From: Onchocerca volvulus
Lineage: Eukaryota > Nematoda > Chromadorea > Rhabditida > Onchocercidae
Length of the DNA stretch: 64,000 bases
Reading direction: 5' to 3'
NCBI GenBank assembly: GCA_000499405.2
Contig: HG738137.1
Location: 24,949,845-25,013,844 of the forward strand
Shown: one piece after another, positions 24,700-37,764 of the stretch
How the letters are laid out: each line of letters begins with the position of its first letter
How positions within the stretch are numbered: the stretch's first letter is position 1
Notes under the pieces: generated by a model
What the model saw: only the letters and a program-made list of their open reading frames with translations
What the model was told of the DNA's origin: nothing
The model's database searches: none
Translations under genes and position numbers: made by a program

Positions 24700-25215
24700 T
24701 TTATTGTTATTTTTATATCAATCCATTCATTCATTTCTGTTACTTCATCTAAATTCAGTAATTTATCCAGATCCAATTTGACCATTCTTTTGATCAACAA
24801 ATCATTTTTCCGGATGCAACTTGATAATCCTGTTTATCATCAAACTCGCAAATTTCGTTCCTTCCTATTATTTCATTTGAATCTAATTATTTATCCGATT
24901 CTGATTCAGTAATCCTTCTATCACCAAATTGTTAAACATTAGCTCATTCCTGCTACTTCACCTGAATTTAATCATTTATCCGGTTCCAATCTGGTTATCT
25001 TCTTTATATCTCATCGTTTATTAGGATTCAATCTGGTAATCGTCTTTATCATCAAACTTTTAAACTTTGTTCATTCCTATTACTCCATCTGAATTCATCT
25101 ATTTGTCCGGATTCGATGATCCCTTTTATTAGTTATTTATGCAAATCCACGAATTCACTTGAATTTTCAGTTCTTTATCCAGAATCAATCTGATAATCCC
25201 TTTTATCATCAACTT
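24700..25215. repeat. Degenerate tandem repeat, about 80-86 bp unit, five to six copies
   Basis: Each copy runs TTTATCATCAAACT, a T-rich stretch with GTTCATTCCTATTACTTCA, then TGAATTTAATCATTTATCCG and ending ATTCAATCTGGTAATC. Clear copies start near 24780, 24830, 24915, 25040 and 25125, with a partial copy near 24990 and a trailing fragment at 25200. Copies differ by 15-30% by eye. A minus-strand frame at 24540-24800 overlaps the first copy and is not supported as a gene. Confidence 0.75.
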
Positions 25216-26127
25216 ACCATAAATATGTTTAAATGTGGAGTGATGGTGAAAACAAGTGATTTTAATATTCTTGCTCGTGGATGCATAACTGATGACGACT
25301 GAAGGTTTGAATTATGCTCAATATCTATTCATCATCACTTCTCTCGAACAACTTCTATTCGTAAACTACCGGTTAATCGTTTTGTTTCATTTTCCTAAAA
25401 GCAATTCACTTGATTGTTTCTCGCATATATTTTAGTTGTTGATGAAGAGCATATTAAGCTTCAGTTGGATTACTTCCGAATTTTTCCACTTCATTACCTG
25501 CTTCTTCAGGAAATTGATGAATTTGAATGGAATATTTCATGCCTTTCTCTAATATTTGCGAATTTGAAATATTGCCCATAATTTTCGTAATTGCAAAAAT
25601 GATTTGTGATATTTCAATAATTTTTGATAAGTGAAAAAAAATGATGAAGAAATTAGTGAACACAAATGATTTGAAAACTAATTGAATTGAAATATTTAAA
25701 ATACCATAATTTAACAATGAATGGTTCAGTGAATATTCTGATTAAATAAATGTCTTTCTTTTTCTTTTTTCTGTCGTGTTACTTTGAAAAAAAAAAGTAT
25801 TTTTAAATTATTCCATTTGTTGATTTTTATTTTTTATATTTTCATTTAAAATTTCCATAAATCCCTAATTTGAAGGAAACAAAAGCAAAGACAAAAAAGA
25901 AAAGGAAAAGCAAAAACAAAATAAAATTGAAATAGAATAAACCAAGAAATTGAAAATTGATAAGATAAAAGAAAGGGAAAGAGAGAGAGAGAGAGAAAGA
26001 GGAAGAGATGAAAAGATGGAAAGATTTGAAAGCATCGAAGTACAAATCATCTTATTTCGTTTATTTCAAACATTAATTTTGAACAAATTTTGCTAACCAA
26101 CAACCGGAGATGGAAAATGCATAAATA

Positions 26128-26200
26128 TGTCGTCGTCTTTCTCGTCATCATCATCATCAGACGACGACGACGACGACAACGAGAAACGAGACGATATAAA
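26128..26200. repeat. GAC triplet run with hairpin-forming partner
   Basis: GTCGTCGTC then CATCATCATCATCA and GACGACGACGACGACGAC follow each other, and AACGAGAAACGAGACG mirrors TCGTCTTTCTCGTC on the other side. The arms can pair into a GC-rich stem in very AT-rich surroundings. Confidence 0.75.
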
Positions 26201-26270
26201 TGCTGTTGATTTCATTTAAAATTGACAAGCAACAAATAATGGGAAAGAATCACAAATATATATTGCAATA

Positions 26271-26330
26271 CATGCATGCATGCATGCATCCATGTATTGC
26301 ATTTATACATGCAATGTATGCATTTAAAGA
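26271..26330. repeat. CATG tetranucleotide repeat
   Basis: CATGCATGCATGCATGCATC is followed by ATGTATTGCATT and ACATGCAATGTATGCAT. The unit is self-complementary, so the stretch can fold on itself. A similar patch lies at 36889-36943. Confidence 0.8.
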
Positions 26331-28113
26331 AAATGCTCATCAAAATGACGATAAGATTGCCAAGTATGAAAAAAAAATTAAATAGCAAAGAATCGAATAA
26401 AAAGAAAAGCTTAAATGATTCCCCCATTTCTCTCCCGCTCTTCAATTTAAATTCTCGATGATTGAGGTAAAATGAAACGGAAAATTAGGGAGTGATTTGG
26501 CATGTGTAAGCAAATATATGAGATTAATTAAATGACAATAATGTCAAATGCTCTGACATGTTTTATGGATAATTGCATCGAAAACCTTCATTTTTAGCAA
26601 TGAAGCAAAACTATTTTACTTTCATTATCAACAAGAATATTATTGCAAAATTCTTTATTTTTTTTTTTTTGCTTTTTCCTATAATTTTTGTTATTGGCTA
26701 ATAAATATTATCAACTGATAACAATAAGCAAAATATTACGTTAAAATTTATTAGTTAATTCAATTATTATATTGTATTATCATATTTATTCATTGATGAA
26801 AATCGAAAGATTAGTAATATGAATTATCGATTTTGATTTGATTCAAATTCTGATTTGGTTTATAATCACCTGTTATTTGAATTTAACCGATTTATATATA
26901 CATGATGATACGTGTATTTTCTTTATCTATTGGCTATAACAATAATGATTATATATTGATTAGTTTTGTTAAAATTTTAGAAACGTAAAAAAAAATGTGG
27001 TTGTTTTAATTTGAAAAGATATAATTTAAAATTGCAACTTTTCTGAAAAGTTTAAAATAGAAAAACGAATCAAATGGAAGACATAAGTAAATTAAACGAT
27101 ACTTGTGAATAAAAATTTATTGCTTTTTAAATGTACATTTAAATCAATTCACATCTATGCGATAGCTGCAAAAAAAAAAAAATTGTGTTACTTTCGAATA
27201 AAATTTGCTAAAATTTATTCAATTTCGTTGTAATACGGTAAAATAATGATAGTGGAAAAAGAGTATGAATAAGTTGAGGAAATGAAGATCAAAATTCCAA
27301 CATATGCGAAATATTTCGTGCCAAGAACAAATATAATATTTATTTGATGTTAGCTACTGTTTTTTCTTCTTTTTTTTTTTTTGCAAGAGGGGGTGAAATT
27401 TCTACATTTCGATTATATCATTATATATTGATAAAGAATATTCCTGCTTTTTTAGAATGAAATTTCCATTGGTATGGATTTAGAAAAAGTTTAGATTACT
27501 GATACGAAAAAAAAAAAAAAGGAAATCAATTTTATTTTTTTAATATTTTGAATGTTAACTATATAACAAAAAAAAAGGATGTTCCATCATGATATCATAT
27601 TTTTTCTATCAATATATTATCATTATTAGTATTATCAGTTTTACACATATGAAGTTAACATATCGTTATCATCAGTAGTGTCATGATAATTATTTTATGT
27701 TCATTCTAACCACAGAATTGTTTTACTTGAAATATAAAACTTTTTCTTTTTTGAAAATATTTTTGAATGCTTCAACTTCATGTAGAACATCTTTATACAC
27801 ACATACAAATATACAATATAAACTACCTGATAAGTAAATTGAAAGATTTATAACTGTACTTTTTAAAGATATACAATAGTCAAATAAAAATAATTATTAC
27901 TTTAATTAATAAAAATTAATTCGTTCAATTGATTGAATTCGAATTTTATAGAAATAAATATCTAAAACACCGGTGTTTATCTGTAATATAGATAAATTAA
28001 GTATATACGATATATTAAATTAATTTTAATTAATAAATTTGACTCTTTTGACAATCTAATGAAATAAAAATAAATACAAAAAAGAAAAAGATAAAAATCA
28101 GTTGATCTAATTG

Positions 28114-31100
28114 CTATCTTGAGCTAAGATTCAGTGCTCCATCAGATTCTGATACCAAAAAACGCACCGGTTTCGGATTCAAAAGTTTATTAGTTGGTAC
28201 TTCAAGATGATCCAAGTTCACAAATGATGATCGATTCAGCAAATTTGCATAATCATTTGAAATAATTCGATCAGAATTATTTCGTAATGCTAAAATTACG
28301 AAATTAGGATGTACAATTATTTTCCTCGGAAATAAGCAGAAGAACTTTTCATATTTTCATCATATTTATCAAATTTGTTGTCAGGTAAAAAAAATTTCAT
28401 AATTTTATTAAAATTTGAATTATTCTGTTTTTTTTAAATGATTATTTTTTTGCAGAAATAAATAATAAGCTATTTTTAATTATGGAAGAAGAAATTTAAT
28501 TTGTTATCATTATTATCATAATTTTTCATAATTAACCGAAGATAATTAATCTAATTGCTAAATTATAATTTTGAATAATTTATTGAGGAAAAAAAACAAA
28601 CATCGATGAGTGCAAAGTTCGTTCGGATGATGACTTTCACGATGTCGACGACGGTCAACCTTTCGTTGAAATGTCCTACCACAAATATCACATGAAAATG
28701 GTTTATAACCAGTATGTTTACGTGAATGCGTAATTAAGTTGGACGATTGCGAGAATGCTTTACCGCATACCATGCATTTATGAGGCTTTTCACCTGACAA
28801 AATTATTCATTTCAATAAAATTCAATAATAAAATCGAAAAATTAAACTGATTTAATTAAATAGCAAATCTGTTGAAGCATTCTAAAAAAAAAGAAAAAAA
28901 AAACATATGATCTGAATGGAAAATTTGTTGAATTGAAAAGTCAATAATTTCATTCAATGCCCATATAAGCATTCTTCTAAATCATTTATTCATTAAATTA
29001 ATTTGCTGCATTCGATAAGATATGAATTAAATGCTCAACAGATGTTGCTGTAATCAAATGTAAGTCATAAAAATCGTATGCTTTTTATTATCAATTATTT
29101 GTTAATTTATTTTGCTATTTGAATCAAATATATCATTCTTTGCATGTATTGAATACTTGAAAAGAAATTAATAATTTGAAATTTTTGCTACAAACTATTA
29201 TATTCTATCCAATTATTATAAACTGATCATTGAATGTGTTAAAAAACTCGAATTATTCATTACAAATTTTGTTATCAAAACATAAAGTATATAAAATTGC
29301 GATATAAAAAAAAAATTATAAGGTTTTTTTTTTGATTTTTCGTAATAATTTTCATAGATTTTACCTCTTTAATTTATTGTATTACTTTAAAAAAAAAAAG
29401 TTTAAAATAAAAGTCAATTTGATTTAATTTAAATATTTTTTTCAAAAAGATTGTAAGGCAAGATAAGCATTACTATTTAATGATTATTGATCAAAATTTT
29501 TGCGTATTTACAAAAAAAATTGGATCAATAGAGGAAAGAAGCAAAATTTAAATTAATAATTAATTAGTTAAAAAGATTTTAAGACAATAAACGTTTAACT
29601 ATTTCATAACTAACATACGGAATTTTTGCATAATTAAGGAGAAATTTAGTATCAAAAATCTACTAAAGTAGTAAATAATTTAAGTAAAGAATATTTGAAC
29701 AAATGAATTCAAGTTTTTATTTACCAGTATGAATATATGTATGCTTCTTCATATCGGATTTTTGATGGAAACGTTTACCGCAATAATCACACGGATACGG
29801 ACGTGTATCGCTATGAATAAGTAAATGAGTACTTAAAGTTGAGGAACGTTTGAATGCTTTACCGCATTGTTTACATTCGAATTGCTTTTCGGAACCGGAA
29901 ATTTTCGAACACTGATTATGTTGTTCAAGCATATGTTGCTAAAACAAAAAAGTATTTTTCAATTTAAAAAATTTATAATTTCAAAAATTTTAGAAATATT
30001 TTGGTTTAATAAAGAGTAAAGAAAATCTTTGGGAAAAAAAAAGGAAAAACTGATATATCAACCTTTACTTTTTTTTTTTTTATTCAAAAAAAAACCTTTA
30101 TCAAAATAATGTTAATAATTACGAATATCAGTGACAGTATTAAGATTTTTGATCAAGAAAAGTCAATAATAATATGCAGTTATCAAGAATTTTTGCCATT
30201 AATTTTACTAAATGTTGTTAAATTTTCTTCTTATCGTAAGTTATTATTTCGATAAAAATTTTATCACAACAGATAACATAAAGATAATATAAAATTTCAT
30301 GCATCCTATCAAATATTATCGCGTTATTTTTTTTATCAATGATATTTATGATATTCAGACAAGAAAAGCTGTCATAAATAAGCGAAATTTATTCAATAAA
30401 TATTGAATTTAATTCAGTTCTTTCAGTGAGTTGGTAACTTCATATTATCAATTGACAGTAAATATTTACATTATAAAAGTTATTAAAATCTTTTAAATTT
30501 ACCATTTAAATAATTGATTATTTAAATTATAGTTTGAAATATTTGCTATTTTTTAAAATAATTGTAATATTTATAAATTTATAAATTTCGCATTTATAAT
30601 TTAAAAAGTTTTTGAATTTAAAGAGAAAAAAATAAGTTAATCACTTCTAATGAATATGTATTAATGAAAAATTTGTTGCAGCTCGAGCAAGATTGCATAG
30701 TTCCTTCGTGACTGCTTGCAGCTGCAACCGATGCAATATGCATGGAATATGATTGCTTTTCAGGAATAATCCGTTCTGCATTACTTGCAGCTTGCAATCT
30801 TTGCAATGTCATCAAGTTCAATGCTACTTGTCGCAAATGTATATTCCATGCGATTTGGTTTACATTTGAATTTGCTACTGTATTATTATCACTGTTCGGC
30901 AATGATGATGGATAGGGTAGCCGTGCAGGAAATACGCTTTGTTGCAAAGTTTGCATCGGATGATATGCTGCAAAATTATTATATCAATTATTGCAAAAAA
31001 AAAGAGCCTATGAAAATTATTATATTCTAGGACAAATTTTTTTCTAATTCAATTTAAATTTTAGATTTTTTTCTCAAAATTATGAAAAAAAAAATCTTTT

Positions 31101-33079
31101 ATTTAACAAATAAAATCAGTAAAGTCTTATCGATTAGTTCAATTATTACAATTTGCATTAAGGTATATAATCTATATATGATTTAAATTTTATTCAAAGT
31201 AAATAAAGTTTGATTTTGAATTTTGATCGTTAAATTTTTTGAGTTTTTATGCAGTCAATTCAATAAAATGATTACTTGAATAATTAACATGAAAATAAAT
31301 TGGAAATGGATTAATTAGGAACTAATTAATAGTAGATGAGTAATTGAGTGCTAGACAAGTAATTAAACAGGAAATGAAAGAATGAAATTAAAAAAAAGAA
31401 ATAAATGAGACATGAAAACATAGTAATAATAGCACTGCTTCAAGGAGACATTGATTATGGCAAATCACTGCAATCCCATTGGTTGTCTGTTTCACTCCCA
31501 TTCTCCCTTCCTTTTTCCTTCATCTTAATCTACCGTATACATCGTTTCTACTAAATCTGTGATATTGATATAAATCAATCAGACGATCATTATCATGAAA
31601 ATAGACGTCATATTTTTATTAAATAAAAAATATTACTAAAATTATATCAGAACTGAATTAAATTAAACAAGAATTAATTAATAAAAGATAAGTAATTAAA
31701 TACTGGATAAGTAATTAGACAATATTAAATTCGCGATTTTATTTTATTCTTAACAATTTTCAATTTAGAGTTAAAGATTTTATTGTTTGAATTTCTTTAT
31801 CATATAGAAAATGAATTAAAATAATATGACAATAATCGAACTAAAGTTACAATTTTAAAATTCAAAATTACAGATTTAGCTTTTTGAAATTAAAATAAGG
31901 TTATTATCATTTGTATTTTGAAAGATAAAAACAAGATACAATTCAAAATGTTTTGATTTTTGCAAAAAATAATTCTAGTCCAGTAAAGTTAAATTCTTAA
32001 ATTAAATAGAAGTGACTAAATTTTTAAATATAATGTTTCTTATATATTTCTTGCAAATATTTGGCAAAGTTTGATCATATTTCTTACTAACATACTTTAT
32101 CATGATATGTATTACGATAATATGAATGGATAATTTTGATTGGAAGAGATTCGATTCGTTTACAAATATAATTGAATCAGAAAGGACTTTTTTTTTTTAA
32201 TTTAAAGGAAAAAAGATAAATTGCACTTTGTAACATTATGTATGGTATGAAAAAAATAAAAATCAATCATTTAGAATTGCATAATATTTTGTATAATAAA
32301 ATAAAATACTAATTTTGAATTTTTTTTTGGACTAAATTGAAATTTTTAAGAATTTTTCGGCAAAATCGGATTGATAAATAATTTTATTCATGTCGATTAT
32401 CAATCATTTTCTTTTGTTTTTTACTTTTTCTTTAAAATCCTTTCATATCTGAAATATTGAATGTTATCTTTATCATTTCAGTTAAAATTTTTAGCAAATC
32501 AATATTTTCTCACTTGCTTTTTAACCTTCTTAATTTGATTCAGCAAATATGAATGGAATGAAATTTGATTATCTTAGAAATCGGATTAGCTAATTCTGAT
32601 AATTTGCAAAAAACATGATTATGTGCGACAAAAAGGAAAATCGCTTAACAATATTTCGTAAAAAAAGTATTTATCCGAAATCCGAAAAGTAAATTATAAT
32701 GAATAACCATTCCTGGCAATTAGGTATGATTCTGCAAATGTATTAATCTGATTTCCGTATAAGAAGTACCACAGCATACGATAAACACTAATGTATTTAT
32801 GGTATACTGTGGTACTTTCTTATTATCGCGACAATCGTGAGAATAATAATGAAGTATATTACAGTAACACCAACCTTGTTGTATTGGTTGTATCATTTTT
32901 GAGACTATATTCATAGGGAAGTTGCAATTTCCAACACGATGGTGATAACCCACAGTATTTTCAAACGATTTCGTTAGTGAATTTGTCGACTTGTTGATAT
33001 GATTATCAATAAAAGATGAATCTGTACCGACAAGCCGAGCTATCGAATAATTGGACGAATTTTCCTTCAATTTCGACAT
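28114..33079 (-). CDS. pag-3: PAG-3 / Gfi-1 / Senseless family C2H2 zinc-finger transcription factor
   Basis: Five exons: 33079-32875, 30967-30645, 29938-29725, 28793-28602 and 28289-28114. All junction phases agree, giving 369 residues. Five C2H2 fingers occupy residues 162-182/183, 198-218, 226-246, 254-274 and 282-302; finger 1 is split by the exon 2/3 junction and fingers 3 and 4 are joined by HTGEKP across another. [20 protein letters not shown] and [10 protein letters not shown] are hallmark sequences of Gfi-1, Senseless and PAG-3, and [10 protein letters not shown] at finger 5 fits the nematode member. The family represses transcription in the nucleus; in C. elegans PAG-3 controls neuroblast lineages and touch and motor neuron identity. 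No N-terminal SNAG repressor sequence is seen; an eh1-like YSIARLV lies at residues 11-17. The final exon adds 57 residues with no known domain. The exon 4 end uses GTTTGT, which keeps the last finger intact. Confidence 0.93.
31000..32874 (-). other. Large first intron of pag-3
   Basis: This 1.9-kb intron is mostly AT-rich. A less AT-rich patch at about 31430-31560 contains CCCATTGG (reverse CCAAT) and pyrimidine-rich sequence on the plus strand, and could be an intronic control element. No exon was found inside. Confidence 0.45.
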
Positions 33080-33459
33080 TCTTTCTTGTTACCGCATTTA
33101 GATTTCGTGAAATATATTGAAAATAGAAAAATTTGACTGAAAATTGAATAGAACTCAAATCAAATTGGCAAAATCCTTTGCAACAGTTTTACAGAAATAA
33201 AACGTTTAATTAACTAGCTTCAAATTTTATAAATTAAACTTAAATACCAATTGAAGTTTGATGATTGGAAAATTTTCATTTGCTAAAAAAAAGTCCGGCA
33301 AGATTTGAGTATTTTGTTGAATTGAAAGTAGCAAAGATTTTTTGGATATACGAATTTGTATTATCCAAGCCCGTTTATTTTGATAAACGAGTAAATGAGT
33401 AAATGAGTAAATAAGTAAATTGGAAATAACCAAAGATGGAAAAATGTATTGTTAATGTG

Positions 33460-33640
33460 GGCGGATAGCTTGACAAGTGATGTGGAAATGAATCTTGGTA
33501 GAAGTAGGAGGAGGGAGGCGGTCCTCTTTTGGCTTTCTTGTCCACAAAATGAGCCTGGTAGCATTTTTCTCTCCCTCTCTCTCTCTTTCTATCTCTCTCT
33601 CTCCCTTCGTGAGAGTCAGAAATTGAAATTGGCCTAAACT
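33460..33640 (-). promoter_or_regulatory. GA-rich, G+C-elevated segment upstream of pag-3 (putative promoter)
   Basis: About 390-560 bp upstream of the pag-3 ATG the composition changes. The plus strand has GGAGGAGGGAGGCGGTCC and then a CTCTCT run at 33569-33604, so the pag-3 sense strand carries GAGAGA repeats. GAGA tracts are common in nematode promoters. Open frames on both strands here have no splice partners and look incidental. No TATA box is clear. Promoter role is inferred from position and composition. Confidence 0.4.
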
Positions 33641-36493
33641 CTGGAAATATTTTGATTGGGACATACAAGGGACAGAAACATACACTTACATTATCGTCAA
33701 TTTCATATTAAAATGCCATTGGTGTTTAGTAAGTCTAACTTGCCTTAAAGTCATGACAAATACTTTGTTCATTGATTACCTATCGTATAAAATTAACAAT
33801 TTTCAAATTTAAAAATTTTAAATGAAAAAAAAAAACGGAAATAGTAAATTAAAAATAATGTGATGGATTGACTTCTTCTCGAAGAAATATAAAATAAAAC
33901 TTTTTAAAGATGTGTTCTCATAATTATCATACCATATAAACAATAATAGTAATGATAATAATATGATATTGATAATATTAATCAATAAGATCATTAATAG
34001 TAATAATAACAATAACAATGACCATAATAAATTAATTGAATTAAAAAATTTTCTTAAAAATTTTAAAATTTTCTTTATATTCAAACATATCATAGATATA
34101 GCGAAGAATATAAAATTCTTCTAATCTTTAATTATTAATTATTGAATAAAAGTTGAACTTTTTTTTATACCAGTGGGGAAAATCACAAACTCTCTTTCAT
34201 ACATCTTTATTGTATCATAAACAAGTTCTAATGAAATTTTGTTTCTTGATTTTGATTTTTTCAAATATTTTGCACTCAAAACTCTTTTATTTGATAAAAT
34301 GAAATATATATAATTATGTAAAATCATTTTAAAATAATAAATTTTTTGAGTTAAATGTAATTCATTTAGTCATTACTGAAATTGGTTGGGAAGTTTCATT
34401 TAATGTTTAGTGAAAATTTTAATAAAACTACTTCAGAAAACAAATGCAAACAATACTAAACAATATGATTATTTAAATTTCAATTTTTAAAGATTATGAA
34501 GTAGCACGAATTTAGTAATGAAATTTTCAGTTTTTTGTTTTTTTTTTTAAATATTTCTTATTTTTCGATAATTTATTTAGAATAAGTTTAAACAATTTAG
34601 TTTTCTTTCAGTCGATATTTTTTCATTTATCAGCAAATTTATAAAAATAATCAATCATTTTTACGACATTTGTGCTTCCATTATCATTTGCTTCTCTTCA
34701 ACTTCTCAATCGTATTAATTATTTTTCTTTGATGTGGATGATTCATTTGCATATTATTCTAAAATCTTGTCGATGGCAATTATTGCAATTAAAAATGATG
34801 ATAATTAGAATGATAATGATAACGACATTATTAACAGCAAATAATAATAACAATTATGGTGATGATTTTAATAATAATAAAAATAAATGATCATAGTTAT
34901 GATAATTGTTAATGGCTTATGTCATCGATAATAGTGATAATGATAGTGATAAAATTTTTAAAGCTATAAATGAAATGCATAATTTGTTTACATAATACAA
35001 TAAATATTTCTCTTTTCCATTTTGCAATTGTTTCTATGAATCAAAATAAATTCCAGTTTATCAATATTCAAATTTAATTATTGTCCATAATTTAATGAAA
35101 ATCTTGAAATTAAATAATTCAATAATGGACATACATTAATCAGCTAAAATAAAATGAGATGATCAAATGCAATTTTTAGCATCGAAAAATTAAGTTTGTG
35201 GTCAAAAAAAAAAGTTAACATCAAAAATTGTCTAAATTAATGCAACAATCATCAAAAATTAATTGGGAAACATGGGAATATATGAGAAAAGATAGATGAA
35301 ATTGGATAAAGAAGAGAAGAAACAGGATACAATGGATTATTGCTTGGTGTAGAATAGTTTCATACCCACTTTGACTTGAATAATTGAAATTTGAAATGAA
35401 ATGAAATGAAATGATTGAATTTGAAAGAATGAGGAAATGAGAAATGATAGAAGGGAATAGAATAAATTGAGGAGAAATGAAAGAATGAAATTTTGGAGGA
35501 ATAATTAATTATGAATGAATGAATAGATCCGATGCTTAGGCTCAATCTAGATATCAACAAATTATCATCTTATTTTCTCCGTTTCATATCCCTGTCAACT
35601 AAATAGATTATGACAATGACAATAATTATGCTCAAGAAAATTAATTAATTAAGTAAATTACACTAATATTGCGAAAATCTCTGATCTTTATATTTAATTA
35701 TCCAAATTGTAGTAATGTTTGTGATTTCCACCAATGATACAAAAAAGAGTTAATTTTCAATCAGTTTAAGATTGGTGAAAAAAAACTTCAAATTTATCAT
35801 TCATTTTTCTATCATCATCGAAAAATTGTTCGATAAATGACTAATTTTTTATTTTGGAAGTGGAAATATTTCATTGCTAGATATTTAGTTATTTCATTTC
35901 ATGTATTTTAAGTTATAAATTCTTTATCACTATTATTGAAACGTGTGAGCTAGAAAAAAATTTAAATTCAATTCAAGCTCAATTATTATCTTAAAAAAAA
36001 TTGAATTAAAGTTAGATTTAAACATAATCTAGCGACGGATTGCTTTTTCTTCCTCAATTTTATCTTAGATGATAATAACTATGCAACATTTGCGCTAATC
36101 TGTATTGATAACAAATTGATAATTCATCTTGTTGATTATGTTTTTTGTTATATCTAGCATACTGTATCTTGACATTTCGGTCAATATTTGATCATTGCGC
36201 CATTTCAAAGATTGATTCTCATATCTGATCTAACGAAGATAAATGAGATATTTTAAGGAAGGAAAAGAAGAAAATCTATTTGATTATTTGTTTACGCTTA
36301 GATGCAAATGTTGTTGAAATCATTCCTGCTTAGCACGACTGATAACTAATTTTAGCTAATTATCTCCGGCAAATCCACTGAAATCAGTGTTTATTAACAA
36401 ATCAACAAGCCGATTATCTCGATATCACAACGATGCTCCATTATCTTTTGATTAGGATCAGTCTGAGGAAATGAAGCAACAGATGGGTTAACA

Positions 36494-36513
36494 AAGGTCA
36501 CCTTCAAGGACCT
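36494..36513. promoter_or_regulatory. Nuclear-receptor-like site (AGGTCA plus inverted partner)
   Basis: AAGGTCACCTTCAAGGACCT contains an AGGTCA half-site and closes with GACCT, so AGGTC and GACCT form an inverted pair nine bases apart. TCAAGGACC also resembles a monomeric NR5-type site. It lies in a patch (36400-36580) that is less AT-rich than its surroundings. Binding is inferred only. Confidence 0.3.
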
Positions 36514-37708
36514 CTCATCTTCACATCACAATAATTACAGTTGAATTTCGTTCACCAACAAGTACCACAAATCATATACCCGTTTCTTATATTCGATCTA
36601 CAATTTCTTTTCAATTAATTATTTATATCAAATTTCATGGAAACTATTTGTTTTCTTGCAAATTAGGGCAACATGAGTTCCTTTATGAAAGTCAAATTAA
36701 CGTTAGTAATAATGTCGCATGTGTAACTTTTTGTTGCATCAAAATCATAATTAACCTTTAACCTTTACCGATCACAACAACAATAATTCACAGCATGAAA
36801 TATGCGGTAAGTCTATGTGATACGACACTTTATCTTCTACAATATTTTTACTATTTTCACTCCGCGGAAAATATCTTAAATATAAGAACATGCATGCGCG
36901 CGCATACATACACGCAGAAACATGCATTTATGCATGCATATTTAATGATGTGTAATTTTCAAGAATATAATTGAAAATATTGAACGAAGAAGAGAAGGAA
37001 GAAAAGATGAAAGGAAATGTCTCAATTAGCAATTTCATCCGAATAAACTACAATGTATAGATGAATACCTGTCGTTAAGGTACGATAAAGGTAGAATGAT
37101 GAATAATTGGTTCATCTCAATAAACATATTGTTCGAAATTTGGGAAACTGTAGATTTATATATGTATATCTGTGGATCGAAAAATCATAAGGAAAAGATT
37201 CATAAGATATATTGATTGATTTGTTGAAAATAAGATTGAAATATTTTTAATTTATTCCTAAAATAAAACATTAATAAAATAAAATTGATTGATTTGTTGG
37301 TAATAGATTGGAAATATTTTGAAAGTAGATTGGAAATAATTATCAATATTGATTGATTTGTTAATTTAATCATTAAAGAATATATCATATAAAATGCTGA
37401 AAAAAATATCATATTTTATGAGAAAATGAAAAGCATAAATTAAATAAATTAATATTTAATTAAAAGCGAATTTATTGTTTTTTATTTTTGGAATATTTGA
37501 ATAGAATTATGAAAATATTAGGATATTGGAAGGATGAAATAATTTTTGTCTAAATAATTGAATTAAAATAATTTTTATTTCTTCAAAATTGAGAAGTATT
37601 GCTTGTTAGTAATTGAAAATTTTGGGAAACTAAAATGGCAACCAACTTTGCTGCAAATTACTATATTTAACATAATTAAGCCAGAAAATCAAAAAATTGA
37701 TAATTAAA

Positions 37709-37764
37709 TAACTTGCCAATTAGAAGTTTCTATTTGAAAATAAAAACTTCTAATTGGCAAGTTA
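37709..37764. repeat. Perfect 21-bp inverted repeat with 14-base loop
   Basis: The arm TAACTTGCCAATTAGAAGTTT at 37709-37729 is exactly complementary to 37744-37764. The arms are of mixed sequence, not simple AT repeats, so the pairing is unlikely to be chance. The size (56 nt) resembles a small hairpin RNA precursor, but a tiny foldback element is equally possible. Confidence 0.8.

Larger units (their letters stand above)
25216..28113. other. Intergenic spacer downstream of pag-3 (3' side), with simple repeats
   Basis: No exon was found. It holds a GA run at 25978-26008, a GAC/TCG triplet run at 26128-26200, a CATG tetranucleotide run at 26271-26300 followed by related ATGCAT copies, and poly-A/T tracts. 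The Ser/Lys-rich gene and pag-3 converge across this interval. Confidence 0.55.

Noticed and set aside
25842..26050. Minus-strand frames of Phe/Leu/Ser-rich sequence
   Set aside because: Translation of GA-rich and A-rich simple sequence.
28558..28601. Reading pag-3 exon 4 through to a stop at 28558
   Set aside because: A GTTTGT donor at 28601-28600 in matching phase leads to a clean 58-codon final exon; the read-through residues are Phe/Leu-rich non-coding style.
33375..33685. Overlapping frames on both strands upstream of pag-3
   Set aside because: They arise from the CT/GA run and promoter-like sequence; no frame has acceptor or donor sites in phase with pag-3.
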